14,116 bases of DNA, taken from assembly GCA_965371965.1 (NCBI GenBank), contig CBDVAM010000090.1, forward strand, positions 1 through 14,116, read 5' to 3'. Origin of the DNA: S146-42 sp965371965 (GTDB lineage: Bacteria > Planctomycetota > Phycisphaerae > Phycisphaerales > UBA1924). This document shows positions 5,943-12,662 of the stretch, in pieces; within the stretch, counting starts at the first letter, position 1; every line of letters starts with the position of its first letter. The position numbers and the translations under genes are program-made. The notes under the pieces were generated by a model, which did not search any database, was not told where the DNA came from, and saw only the letters and a list, made by a program, of their open reading frames with translations.

Positions 5943-6799
5943 CACCAGTCCCGCCAGTCGGGGACATACCACGGGCCATTTTCGCGCGTGATCGAGCCGA
6001 TCGCATCTTGCGGGTCGGTGATCCAGGCGGGCTCAGCGCGTCGCATCGCCGCCGAGCCGTCCGCGCGCACGCCCGCCGCGCCTCCGGGGGCAGTCGTCGC
6101 CCGCCCGTGTCGAAAGCAGGTGGTGGGGGCGCGGTTCTCGCGCCAGCGTCCGTTGCCCCTGAACAGCATCGGCGGGTCGAGCAGCGCGTTGTTGCTGGGC
6201 GGCTCGCCAGAGAGCAGCGTGTCGGCGAACACCAGCAGGCGCGACGGTTCGAGAATGTCGGCGATGCGTCTCCACGGGCGATGCCCGATCGAACTCGACC
6301 AACCGGGGGTCTTTGCGGGCGAGAGGTAATAGCCGTTGTAGCCGTAGGTGCTGGTGATCGAGCGCGCGGAGCCTTGGGGGCGATAGGTGCCCCAGGGCTG
6401 GTTGGGGCATTCGTACGCCGAGCGTTCGCTGAGCGAGGTGTCCAGGTAGGGCGAGAGGAACCCCGCGTCGTGGTCCACATAGCCGCTCACGCTGCCGCTC
6501 GTGCCCCACCAGAACACGCCGTCGCCTTGGCCGATGTCCGCAGCGTCGGTGTACGCCAGCGGCATGGCCCTCCCCTCGTAATCGCCCGCGTACGCCTGCC
6601 ATCCCAAGCCGAGCGACCGCAGGTTCGACGTGCAGACCGCCCCGCGTGCCGAGTCGCGCGCCGACGACAGCGCGGGGAGCAGGAACGTGATGAGCAATCC
6701 GACAATCGCGATCACGACGAGCAGCTCGATCAGCGTGAATCCGCCCGACACCCGCATAACGCGTCGCCAGGGAACAGGTTGTCCGGTGTGCATGGCCAT
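5942..6799 (-). CDS. Prepilin-type N-terminal cleavage/methylation protein (H-X(n)-DG family)
   Basis: A 285-residue prepilin-like protein. Its type III signal peptide is GG-FTLIELLVVIAIVGLLITF, cut between G20 and F21 with E25 at position +5, followed by one hydrophobic helix and a long globular part with CTSNLRSLGLGWQAYAGDY, typical of planctomycete pseudopilins. The C-terminus has FRHGRATTAPGG followed by VRADGS, a version of the H-X9-DG motif with about six extra residues. Known relatives are processed by a prepilin peptidase and lie in type II secretion or type IV pilus-like envelopes; individual roles are mostly unknown. Start: 6799, 6793 and 6757 (MRVSGG) are all possible and none has a clear ribosome site. 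Third gene of the riboswitch operon, 52 bp after the propeller gene. Confidence 0.88.
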   Translation of the reverse strand: MAMHTGQPVPWRRVMRVSGGFTLIELLVVIAIVGLLITFLLPALSSARDSARGAVCTSNLRSLGLGWQAYAGDYEGRAMPLAYTDAADIGQGDGVFWWGTSGSVSGYVDHDAGFLSPYLDTSLSERSAYECPNQPWGTYRPQGSARSITSTYGYNGYYLSPAKTPGWSSSIGHRPWRRIADILEPSRLLVFADTLLSGEPPSNNALLDPPMLFRGNGRWRENRAPTTCFRHGRATTAPGGAAGVRADGSAAMRRAEPAWITDPQDAIGSITRENGPWYVPDWRDW

Positions 6800-6851
6800 T
6801 GTCAGTGATTCAGCGTGCCGCGCGGAGATCCGCGCGGGCGATCTCCGCCGG

Positions 6852-8405
6852 TTACAGTTCCTCTCGGCGGAGTTCCCGGATCAAGAGCGTTCGATCGGTC
6901 GCATCGATCGTTCCATCTCCATCGACATCGCGATCTCCCCGCCCCTGCTCCCACGCGTAGAGATCGTCGATGTCGACCAGCCCGTCGCCGTTGATATCAA
7001 AGTCGAATGTGGGCACCGCAAACGCGTGCAGGCCCGTCTCGCCCACGCTCAGCAGGAACCCGCCTGCAATCGTCGGCGACCCGCCCGCGCCGCGAAAATG
7101 CCCGACCAGGAACTCTCCGCCCAGGTTATTCAAATCGATCGCGTACAGGTCGGTAAACGCGCCGAACTGCCCGCCCCCGGTCGGGATCGCGCCGCCGTAG
7201 ACGAGTTGCTCATCACCGTCGCGGCTGACGATCGGCTGGTGGTTCCACCCGCCGACGACCAGAAACTCGCCGAGCTCGCACACGCCGTCGCCATCGACAT
7301 CGTCCCATGTGGCAGTCACCGAATCCCAGGCGAGTTCGGCGCGGTCGCCCAGATCCACAAATACCTCGATCATCGGCTTGCTGCCCGAGCCCGCCAGGCC
7401 CGTGCTGAGCACGATCCGCCCGTCATCGAGCACGATCGGGATCGAGTCTGTGCGATTGCTCGCTACCGACCATTGAAGCGATCCGTCGTCGGCGTCGAGC
7501 TTGACGAGGTTCGCCGATTCTGTCTGCCCGTCGAAGGCGAAGCTTGCGCCGTAGACAAACGACCGCCCGTCCCGCTCGCGAACACTCACGCCGCCGAAGA
7601 AGTCTGTTGCCCGCGGATTGATGAACGTCCACAGCGGGCTCTGTGCCTTGTCGCTGGTCGCGTCGAAGGCGTGGATCCTCCCAGGCCCGAATCCGCCATC
7701 GGCGCTGGTCGCGATATACACCCGCCCATCGCGATACGCCGGCGTCGTCCCGCCGAAGCCGCCGATTTCCGATTTCCAGATCAGCTCGCCGGGACGGTAC
7801 GGATTGAGCGCCGCGTCGAACGGATCGAGGTTGACGCAGTACAGACTCGCGTGGCGTCCGCCGAAGCTAAAGTCGGTGACGAACGCCCGATCGCGCGGGC
7901 CGAGATCCTCTGTCACCGCGACGGTGGCGTTGACCGCGTCGCCGTCGAACTCGATGCGCCAGAGTTCCTCCCCGCTTTTCCCATCGATCGAGAGAAGGTA
8001 CAGATCCGTCGCGAGCAGGATGTTCCTGCGTTCGAGGTCAATCGTCGGCGTCGCCCAGGAATCGAAGAACGCCGGGGGCACCTCGCTGACCCACACGACC
8101 TCGCCCGCGCCGAGTTCGATCTTCACCAAGACGCACGCGCCCTCGCGCTCGGCGAGCGCAAAGCCAAAGCCATCGCTCACCACGACCCCAGACATCGCCA
8201 TGAACGCGAGTTCAACGCCGTCGCGATCAGCAGAGAGCACCCAACTCGCCTCGATCAACGCCACAAACCCGCTCTGCGCCTCGCCCGCCCGATCGCTGGA
8301 GCCCGCGAGCGTGGGCCAATCGGGTGGCGTCCCATCAGCCGCGCGCACAGCGCCCAGCCCGCTCGCACAGGAAAGCATGGCCGAGATTGCAAGCAACTTC
8401 TGCAT
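6852..8405 (-). CDS. Secreted PQQ-like beta-propeller protein with C-terminal dockerin
   Basis: About 517 residues. A signal peptide (MQKLLAISAMLSCASGLGAVRA) is followed by repeated strand-turn units with W-type blade motifs (GKSGEELWRIEF, ELIWKSEIGG, DGSLQWSVASN), as in PQQ-type/BamB-like propellers. The C-terminus is a dockerin-like pair of calcium loops, D-I-N-G-D-G-L-V-D-I-D-D and D-V-D-G-D-G-T-I-D-A-T-D, joined by a helix. The protein should be outside the cytoplasm and attachable to a cohesin-like partner. It is second in the cobalamin-riboswitch operon, which makes a ligand-capture role plausible (compare the beta-propeller BtuG of Bacteroides), but sequence similarity to BtuG is not shown. 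Start may be ATG 8405 or GTG 8414; neither has a ribosome site, while an out-of-frame ATG at 8436 does. Confidence 0.9.
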   Translation of the reverse strand: MQKLLAISAMLSCASGLGAVRAADGTPPDWPTLAGSSDRAGEAQSGFVALIEASWVLSADRDGVELAFMAMSGVVVSDGFGFALAEREGACVLVKIELGAGEVVWVSEVPPAFFDSWATPTIDLERRNILLATDLYLLSIDGKSGEELWRIEFDGDAVNATVAVTEDLGPRDRAFVTDFSFGGRHASLYCVNLDPFDAALNPYRPGELIWKSEIGGFGGTTPAYRDGRVYIATSADGGFGPGRIHAFDATSDKAQSPLWTFINPRATDFFGGVSVRERDGRSFVYGASFAFDGQTESANLVKLDADDGSLQWSVASNRTDSIPIVLDDGRIVLSTGLAGSGSKPMIEVFVDLGDRAELAWDSVTATWDDVDGDGVCELGEFLVVGGWNHQPIVSRDGDEQLVYGGAIPTGGGQFGAFTDLYAIDLNNLGGEFLVGHFRGAGGSPTIAGGFLLSVGETGLHAFAVPTFDFDINGDGLVDIDDLYAWEQGRGDRDVDGDGTIDATDRTLLIRELRREEL

Positions 8406-8455
8406 CAACCGCACGCCAGACCGTCAGGCCTGACATGCGCACTCCCTCTTGGCAC

Positions 8456-9295
8456 CTATCGCCGACGCCTCCTGATTGCCAGAAGCCCCCCAAATGCGAT
8501 CACGCCCGCCGGTGCCGGCACGACCGCAAACCCATCGATCTCCGCATTCAGCGAGGTGTTCGGATCGTTGTCGTCGGCGATGCTGATCCTCGCGAACAGG
8601 AATCCGGAATCTCCGCCCACCAGCCCGCTCACGTCGATGCCCGTCCCGCCGCCGGAGCCGTCGTACAGCGCACGGATTCCGTCCATGTCCAATCCCGCGA
8701 AGTCGTCGAGCACGAGCGCAGGGTCCAATGGCCTCGTGAAATCCGTCGGCAGGCTGCCGGGCGTGTCGTCGAATGGGCCGGAATCAATGAAACCCATCGC
8801 GGGCGCAAATCCCTCGGTGAACAGTCCCGCGTCCACGAAGTCCACCCCGTCGACGCTCAGTTCCAGATGGGCCTGGTCGAGCCCGAACATCCCCGGCGGG
8901 TCACCGACGACGCCATTGGGAAAATCGGTCTCGATGAACCCGCCATTGCCGAAGATGATCAGATCGACGCCGAACAAATGCGACGCATCGTTGTTGATCG
9001 GTCGATCGAAGCGGACGGTCAGGTGTCCGCCCTCGCCTATTGAGACAATCTCGTCAATCCCGAACGCGGGGTTGAACGGGCTGACAACGCCGGGGAAGAC
9101 GCCCTCGCCGGTGAACCGCTCGGGCTCACCAAGCGACGTGAACGGGTCATCGAACCCCATCACGCCGGTTGAGCCGGCGTCGAAGCTGACGACCTCGACC
9201 GCCCAGGATGTCTGGCCCAGTGCCACGCTGTTCCATCCTCCGCTCGCCAGCACTAAACAGACTCCGATTCGCGCAGTGCGCACCGATACAACCAT
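8456..9295 (-). CDS. PEP-CTERM-like cell surface protein under a cobalamin riboswitch
   Basis: A 279-residue exported protein. It has an N-terminal signal (MVVSVRTARIGVCLVLASGG) and a C-terminal sorting tail of the PEP-CTERM type: VVPAPAG, a hydrophobic helix (VIAFGGLLA) and a run of arginines. Such tails are processed by an exosortase, not encoded here. The body has the pattern VVSFDAGSTG, SLGEP, IVSIGEGGHLTVRFDRPI, DLIIFGNGGF, LELSVDGVDF. From memory this is the layout of 'cell surface proteins' that accompany cobalamin-riboswitch loci in Bacteroidetes. Start ATG 9295 has AGGAG ending eight bases upstream (9303). First gene of the operon, about 150 bases after the riboswitch. B12 binding is an inference from position and fold pattern. 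Confidence 0.85.
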   Translation of the reverse strand: MVVSVRTARIGVCLVLASGGWNSVALGQTSWAVEVVSFDAGSTGVMGFDDPFTSLGEPERFTGEGVFPGVVSPFNPAFGIDEIVSIGEGGHLTVRFDRPINNDASHLFGVDLIIFGNGGFIETDFPNGVVGDPPGMFGLDQAHLELSVDGVDFVDAGLFTEGFAPAMGFIDSGPFDDTPGSLPTDFTRPLDPALVLDDFAGLDMDGIRALYDGSGGGTGIDVSGLVGGDSGFLFARISIADDNDPNTSLNAEIDGFAVVPAPAGVIAFGGLLAIRRRRR

Positions 9296-9444
9296 CACTC
9301 AACTCCTATCTCCGTCGACGCCGAGTTCGCGTGCGACGACAGAACCTGGGATCTCGCTCGAGTTGGCTCGGTGGCGTGCGCCCGCGATAGCCGCGATTCG
9401 ATACCCGCCGAGGCCCCTTCTCGCGAGGACCCATCAGACAACGC

Positions 9445-9638
9445 TCTCGGCAGGTCTTCCGGCTCCGGGCTCGATCGGGGCTCGGCCTTCCCATCCATTC
9501 TGGACAGTGGCCCCAGGGCGAATATCCCTGGTCAGAACCCCGCGTCAACACCCGTCACGGCGGCGCGTCCGCGGCGGCTTTCAACCGCACTTCCCTTTTT
9601 CACCCCCGAGGCTCCATTTCGCCCCGAAGGCACCGAGA
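9445..9638 (-). promoter_or_regulatory. Cobalamin (AdoCbl) riboswitch
   Basis: On the minus strand the conserved elements of the class occur in order. The P1 5' arm is TCTCGG (9638-9633), followed by GGTGCC; then AAAGGGAA (9598-9591), GACGCGCCGCCGTGAC (9569-9554, the CCCGC-ACTGT-like core), GCCACTG (9511-9505) and GGGAAGGC (9492-9485). GCCGGAAGACCTGCC (9463-9449) corresponds to the class signature GCCAGGAGACCTGCC, and the P1 3' arm is CCGAGA (9450-9445). Length, order and spacing fit the long AdoCbl-type switch. It lies in the leader of the surface-protein operon and should lower its expression when cobalamin is plentiful. No T-rich terminator follows; CAACTC (9365-9360) can pair with GAGTTG of the ribosome site (9305-9300), which points to control of translation. 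Confidence 0.93.
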
Positions 9639-9646
9639 ACGCTGCG

Positions 9647-9674
9647 AGCATACACGGTTGGCCCACCCGGTCAA
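9647..9674 (-). promoter_or_regulatory. Sigma70-type promoter of the riboswitch operon
   Basis: On the minus strand, TTGACC (9674-9669), a 16-base spacer and TATGCT (9652-9647). The predicted start near 9640 falls immediately before the first base of riboswitch helix P1 (9638), which independently supports both calls. Confidence 0.7.
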
Positions 9675-9678
9675 GCTC

Positions 9679-9694
9679 GTTGCTAGATAGCAAC
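9679..9694. promoter_or_regulatory. Dyad operator candidate between divergent promoters
   Basis: GTTGCTA-GA-TAGCAAC is a perfect 7+7 inverted repeat, with AGCT on both outer sides one base out of register. It sits just upstream of the -35 of the leftward riboswitch promoter and about 18 bases before the -10 of the rightward zinc-ribbon gene. It is well placed for a regulator acting on both. No regulator gene is nearby. Confidence 0.5.
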
Positions 9695-9711
9695 AGCTCG
9701 GAGCCATGTCG

Positions 9712-9717
9712 TAGCAT
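9712..9717 (+). promoter_or_regulatory. Possible -10 box, near-leaderless, for the second zinc-ribbon gene
   Basis: TAGCAT ends seven bases before the ATG at 9725, so transcription would begin at or beside the start codon. No ribosome site is present. The pattern matches the DUF433 gene start. Weak by itself. Confidence 0.35.
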
Positions 9718-9724
9718 CAGCCCT

Positions 9725-10096
9725 ATGGGCGACAACGAGCAAAGAGATTCGAACACCGGGACCGAGATCATCGAGGATCGCAAGTGTTCGGTCTGTGACT
9801 ACAGCCTCCGAGGCCTGCAAACTGGGATGCGTTGCCCTGAGTGTGGGCAGCCGATTCGCAAGCTGGAATGGGATTTCGGCACGCGCAAGGCTCCGAACTG
9901 GTTCTTGCCTCCAACCCATGCATTCATCACCTTGTTTGTTTTCTGGTGGGGTTGGAATAGGTGGACCAGCCTTCTTCTGGTCGGCGTGCTCGCCGGTCTC
10001 GGTATTGGCGGAGCCCTCGGTGCGTTCATTGGCACCGTCGCCACCTTCATTCTCATCGGAATCCTCGCAAACAGACAGCGACATGATGCTGAATGA
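9725..10096 (+). CDS. Zinc-ribbon membrane protein (planctomycete CxxC...CPECG type)
   Basis: A 123-residue protein with a zinc ribbon near the N-terminus, C21-X2-C24 (CSVCDYSLRGL) and C37-X2-C40 (RCPECGQPI), followed by a hydrophobic half with probably two helices (about 60-78 and 82-115). The CDYSLRGL...CPECG wording is, in my experience, very common in Planctomycetes, where the domain precedes assorted membrane segments; its function is unknown. ATG at 9725 is the first after the divergent promoter region; upstream in-frame extensions would run antisense through the riboswitch. It has the same architecture as the protein at 2388 but no clear sequence identity outside the cysteines. Confidence 0.8.
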   Translation: MGDNEQRDSNTGTEIIEDRKCSVCDYSLRGLQTGMRCPECGQPIRKLEWDFGTRKAPNWFLPPTHAFITLFVFWWGWNRWTSLLLVGVLAGLGIGGALGAFIGTVATFILIGILANRQRHDAE

Positions 10097-10305
10097 GTGA
10101 TTCATGGCCGCTTTGCGCCGCTGGCCGGCGCAACAAGACTCGCGAGAGGCGCCAGCCCCTCGTCCGCGATGCAACTGACATTCAGCCCCGGATGGGGCGC
10201 TCGAGCGCCACTCCGTGGCTGGATCATTCAAAGAGAGTTCTTTGGGGGAGCCATCGCCCCTCGCCACACTCGCAGCGCTGCTCCACACCGCAGTTTCAAC
10301 CGCAA

Positions 10306-11406
10306 CTACGCAAACAACGCCGCACACGCCTCGCGCCGCGTCCCCGCGCTCGTCGTCACGGCGAACCTGCTGTTCCCGCGCATCACCGCCGAGCCGTACG
10401 CCCCGTCCTTGCGCAGCGCATACAGCGTGACGCCGAAGTTCGGCTCACCGCGCTCATTCAAGAGCCGCTTCTGCCTCGTGCGATCGGCGATGCGCTTCAT
10501 GACCGCCAGGCACGCCTCGGTCGGGCTGAGGCCGTTCTCCATCTCGCGCACGATGCTGAACGCCCCGCAGTTCTGGATCACCGCCTCGCCCCGCCCTGTC
10601 GCACCCGCAGCGCCCACCGCGTTATCACAGAACATGCCCGCGCCGACGATCGGGCTGTCGCCCACACGCCCAGGAATCTTGTAGCTCAGGCCGCTGGTCG
10701 TCGTCACGCTCGCCAGATCGCCATTGGCATCCACGCCCGAACAGTTGATCGTGCCGTAGGTGAACGGGATCGGACCCAGCGCGTCCTCGCGGTTCTCGTT
10801 GGGGTCGAAATCCATCTGATCGGCGTTGAGCCAGTCGTCTTTGGGATTGGAGTTCTCCTTCCAACGAAGCCACGCCTCCCTCGCCCGATCGGTCAGCAGA
10901 TCCTCGCTCTTGAACCCGTGCGCCAGCGCGAACCTCTTGGCGCCCCTGCCGACGATCATCACGTGGTCCGTGCGCTTCAAGACCAGCAGCGCCACACTCG
11001 CGGGGTTCATGATGTCCTCGATGCACGCGACCGCCCCGGCCTTGTGCGTCGGCCCGTGCATCACGCACGAGTCGAGCTGGACCACGCCGTCCTCATTGGG
11101 CAGCCCGCCGTACCCGACGGACATGTCGTTGGGATCGCTCTCGACGATGTTGACGCCCGCGACGACGGCGTCCACGGGATCGCTTCCCGCCATGATCATC
11201 TCATAGGCCTTGCTGGTCGCGCGCTGCCCGTTGCCGCTGGAGACGCACGCGATGCCCCGATGGTCATCCCCCGGCGCAAGGCTCCTCGAGCCACGCGGCT
11301 TGGTAGCGCGCCCCGAACCCCCAGCCGCGGCCCCCGCGAGCGATGCGCCCGCCGCCACCCCGGTCATGCCCAAAAACGTGCGTCTGCCGATGTTGTGATT
11401 GTCCAT
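10306..11406 (-). CDS. Glycosylasparaginase-family Ntn hydrolase, Tat-exported
   Basis: A 366-residue protein of the N4-(beta-N-acetylglucosaminyl)-L-asparaginase / isoaspartyl peptidase family. A twin-arginine signal, GRRTFLGMTGVAAGASLAG, opens the protein, so it is folded before export. The autocatalytic cleavage site precedes T219 in YGTINCSGVDANG; this Thr becomes the N-terminal nucleophile of the beta subunit. The substrate-site segment TTTSGLSYKIPGRVGDSPIV (235-254) and GAG (255-257) are well conserved, as is VGYGGLPNEDG (97-107) in the alpha subunit. Known members cleave the GlcNAc-Asn bond of N-glycopeptides or related beta-aspartyl amides. Length fits proenzymes of this family. It lies 118 bp after the anti-sigma gene, in the same orientation, and may be independently transcribed; no clear ribosome site is seen. 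Confidence 0.93.
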   Translation of the reverse strand: MDNHNIGRRTFLGMTGVAAGASLAGAAAGGSGRATKPRGSRSLAPGDDHRGIACVSSGNGQRATSKAYEMIMAGSDPVDAVVAGVNIVESDPNDMSVGYGGLPNEDGVVQLDSCVMHGPTHKAGAVACIEDIMNPASVALLVLKRTDHVMIVGRGAKRFALAHGFKSEDLLTDRAREAWLRWKENSNPKDDWLNADQMDFDPNENREDALGPIPFTYGTINCSGVDANGDLASVTTTSGLSYKIPGRVGDSPIVGAGMFCDNAVGAAGATGRGEAVIQNCGAFSIVREMENGLSPTEACLAVMKRIADRTRQKRLLNERGEPNFGVTLYALRKDGAYGSAVMRGNSRFAVTTSAGTRREACAALFA

Positions 11407-11524
11407 GACGGTAGTGTCGCAGAAAACCGCCCGCCTGTCACCCCCGAGGTGCCAAACCCAGTCTTCTCACGCCATCCGTGACCGCACCGCCCGCCAATTT
11501 CGCCGCTTCGGAGGTCAAGAAGAC

Positions 11525-11998
11525 CTATCCGTCCAGCCCGGAGCGATCAGGAAACGCCTCACGCATCCGCACGAGCAGCGCCTTGGCATCGCCCTCGAGT
11601 GCACGGGCCTGGCGCTCCACCGGGTCGATCAGCAGCTCGCTCGCCCGATCCAGCACCCGCTGTTCCAGAGTCCGGGCCGACTCCGCGAGATTCTGGGTCA
11701 CCCGAACAAACGCCCGGGCTTCCTCGGCTCGCGATTGGTCCTCACGGCTCGCGACGACCGCCAGCGTCACGCCACCCGCAAGCGCTCCGACCGCCGCCAG
11801 CGCGAGCACAGGGCGCAGGAACACGCCCAGCATCGCCCGTGGCGCATCCTCGCGGCGTTCCTGGCGAGGCTCCTGTCGGACCGCGCTCATGATCCGTTCG
11901 TGCAACCCCGCCGAGGGCTGCTCGGTCGTCTCGGGCGCAGCGCGCAGCGCCGCACCCAGTCGAGTCTCACTGTTGGCTTTGTCAAATCGCTCATTCAT
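11525..11998 (-). CDS. Membrane anti-sigma-factor-like protein
   Basis: A 157-residue protein with a short cytoplasmic N-terminus (about 1-55), one membrane helix (about 56-83, AMLGVFLRPVLALAAVGALA) and an outward-facing charged, helical domain (ESARTLEQRVLDRASELL) that may form a coiled coil. It has no HxxxCxxC zinc motif, so it is not a ZAS-type anti-sigma. The role is inferred from position: its ATG (11998) overlaps the stop of the ECF sigma gene as ATGA. A longer in-frame start at 12058 would lie inside the sigma gene and is rejected. It could alternatively be a planctomycete sensor-type protein of unknown function. Confidence 0.75.
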   Translation of the reverse strand: MNERFDKANSETRLGAALRAAPETTEQPSAGLHERIMSAVRQEPRQERREDAPRAMLGVFLRPVLALAAVGALAGGVTLAVVASREDQSRAEEARAFVRVTQNLAESARTLEQRVLDRASELLIDPVERQARALEGDAKALLVRMREAFPDRSGLDG

Positions 11999-12648
11999 GT
12001 CCCGCACTCCGCGTATCGCGCGCGACCGACTTTCGAGGCATCTTCTGCGCTCTCCCATTGTTGACTTCCCGCCATCGCCCGAAGCGTTTCATCGGGCAGC
12101 GATTCTGCGAGGCGCTGGCGTGCCCGGTGCAGCATCACCCGGACCGCCCCGCCGGACTTGCCCAGCACCCGCCCGATCTCCTTGGGGCTCAGATCCTCGA
12201 CGTACCGCAGCCAGAGGGCGCTACTCGCCTCTGGGCCGACATCCCGCAGGGCGATCGACCACAGGCGCCCGTCGTCACAATCCGCGTCCGCCCCCGGCGT
12301 CTCGTTCGGTCCTAGATCCTGCATCCGTCCGATAAGCCGGAGTCGAGACTGGCGAGCCCGGCTCAGCCCGCTGGCTCGCCGGGACATGATCGTGAACAGC
12401 CACGCGCCGAACGGCCTGGCAGGGTCATACCGCCCCAGGCTCCGCCACGCGCTGAGAAATGCTTCTTGTGTCGCGTCCTCGCCCTCGTCGGCGCTCAACC
12501 CCCAACGCCTCGCGAATCGAAACAGGCGTGCCTCGTAGCGATACACGAGTTGCTCAAATGCGCGGGAGGAGCCCGCCGCGGCGTCGCGGGCGAGCTCCTC
12601 GTCGCGCATCGATTCGTGCGCCGAACTTGATCCAGGCAAACTTCCCAA
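11995..12648 (-). CDS. ECF-type RNA polymerase sigma factor
   Basis: A 217-residue sigma-70-family factor with only regions 2 and 4. Region 2 (about 30-95) contains AFEQLVYRYEARLFRFARRW, DATQEAFLSAWRSL and PFGAWLFTIMSRRA. Region 4 (about 133-183) contains LWLRYVEDLSPKEIGRVLGK followed by VRVMLHRARQRLAE, the helix-turn-helix that reads the -35. The long tail after 185 is extra. The start is a TTG at 12648 with GAGGAG five bases upstream; an ATG at 12609 is the alternative. It lies 14 bp after the secreted-protein gene and overlaps the anti-sigma-like gene, so all three probably form one transcription unit. Confidence 0.93.
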   Translation of the reverse strand: MGSLPGSSSAHESMRDEELARDAAAGSSRAFEQLVYRYEARLFRFARRWGLSADEGEDATQEAFLSAWRSLGRYDPARPFGAWLFTIMSRRASGLSRARQSRLRLIGRMQDLGPNETPGADADCDDGRLWSIALRDVGPEASSALWLRYVEDLSPKEIGRVLGKSGGAVRVMLHRARQRLAESLPDETLRAMAGSQQWESAEDASKVGRARYAECGT

Positions 12649-12662
12649 TCCAACTCCTCGAA

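Noticed and set aside
6630..9686. Rightward open frame of 1018 codons
   Set aside because: It runs antisense through the prepilin, propeller and surface-protein genes and the riboswitch. Its composition is the low-complexity P/R/S type of GC-rich shadow frames, and it shows no domain.
10097..10305. Hairpins CAAAGA-GAGT-TCTTTG (10229-10244) and GCCCC-GGAT-GGGGC (10185-10198) between convergent genes
   Set aside because: Both are perfect stems but lack T-tracts on either strand, so I do not call them terminators; they may be chance or weak bidirectional signals.
10093..11481. Rightward open frame of 462 codons
   Set aside because: Antisense to the glycosylasparaginase gene, which has clear catalytic motifs.
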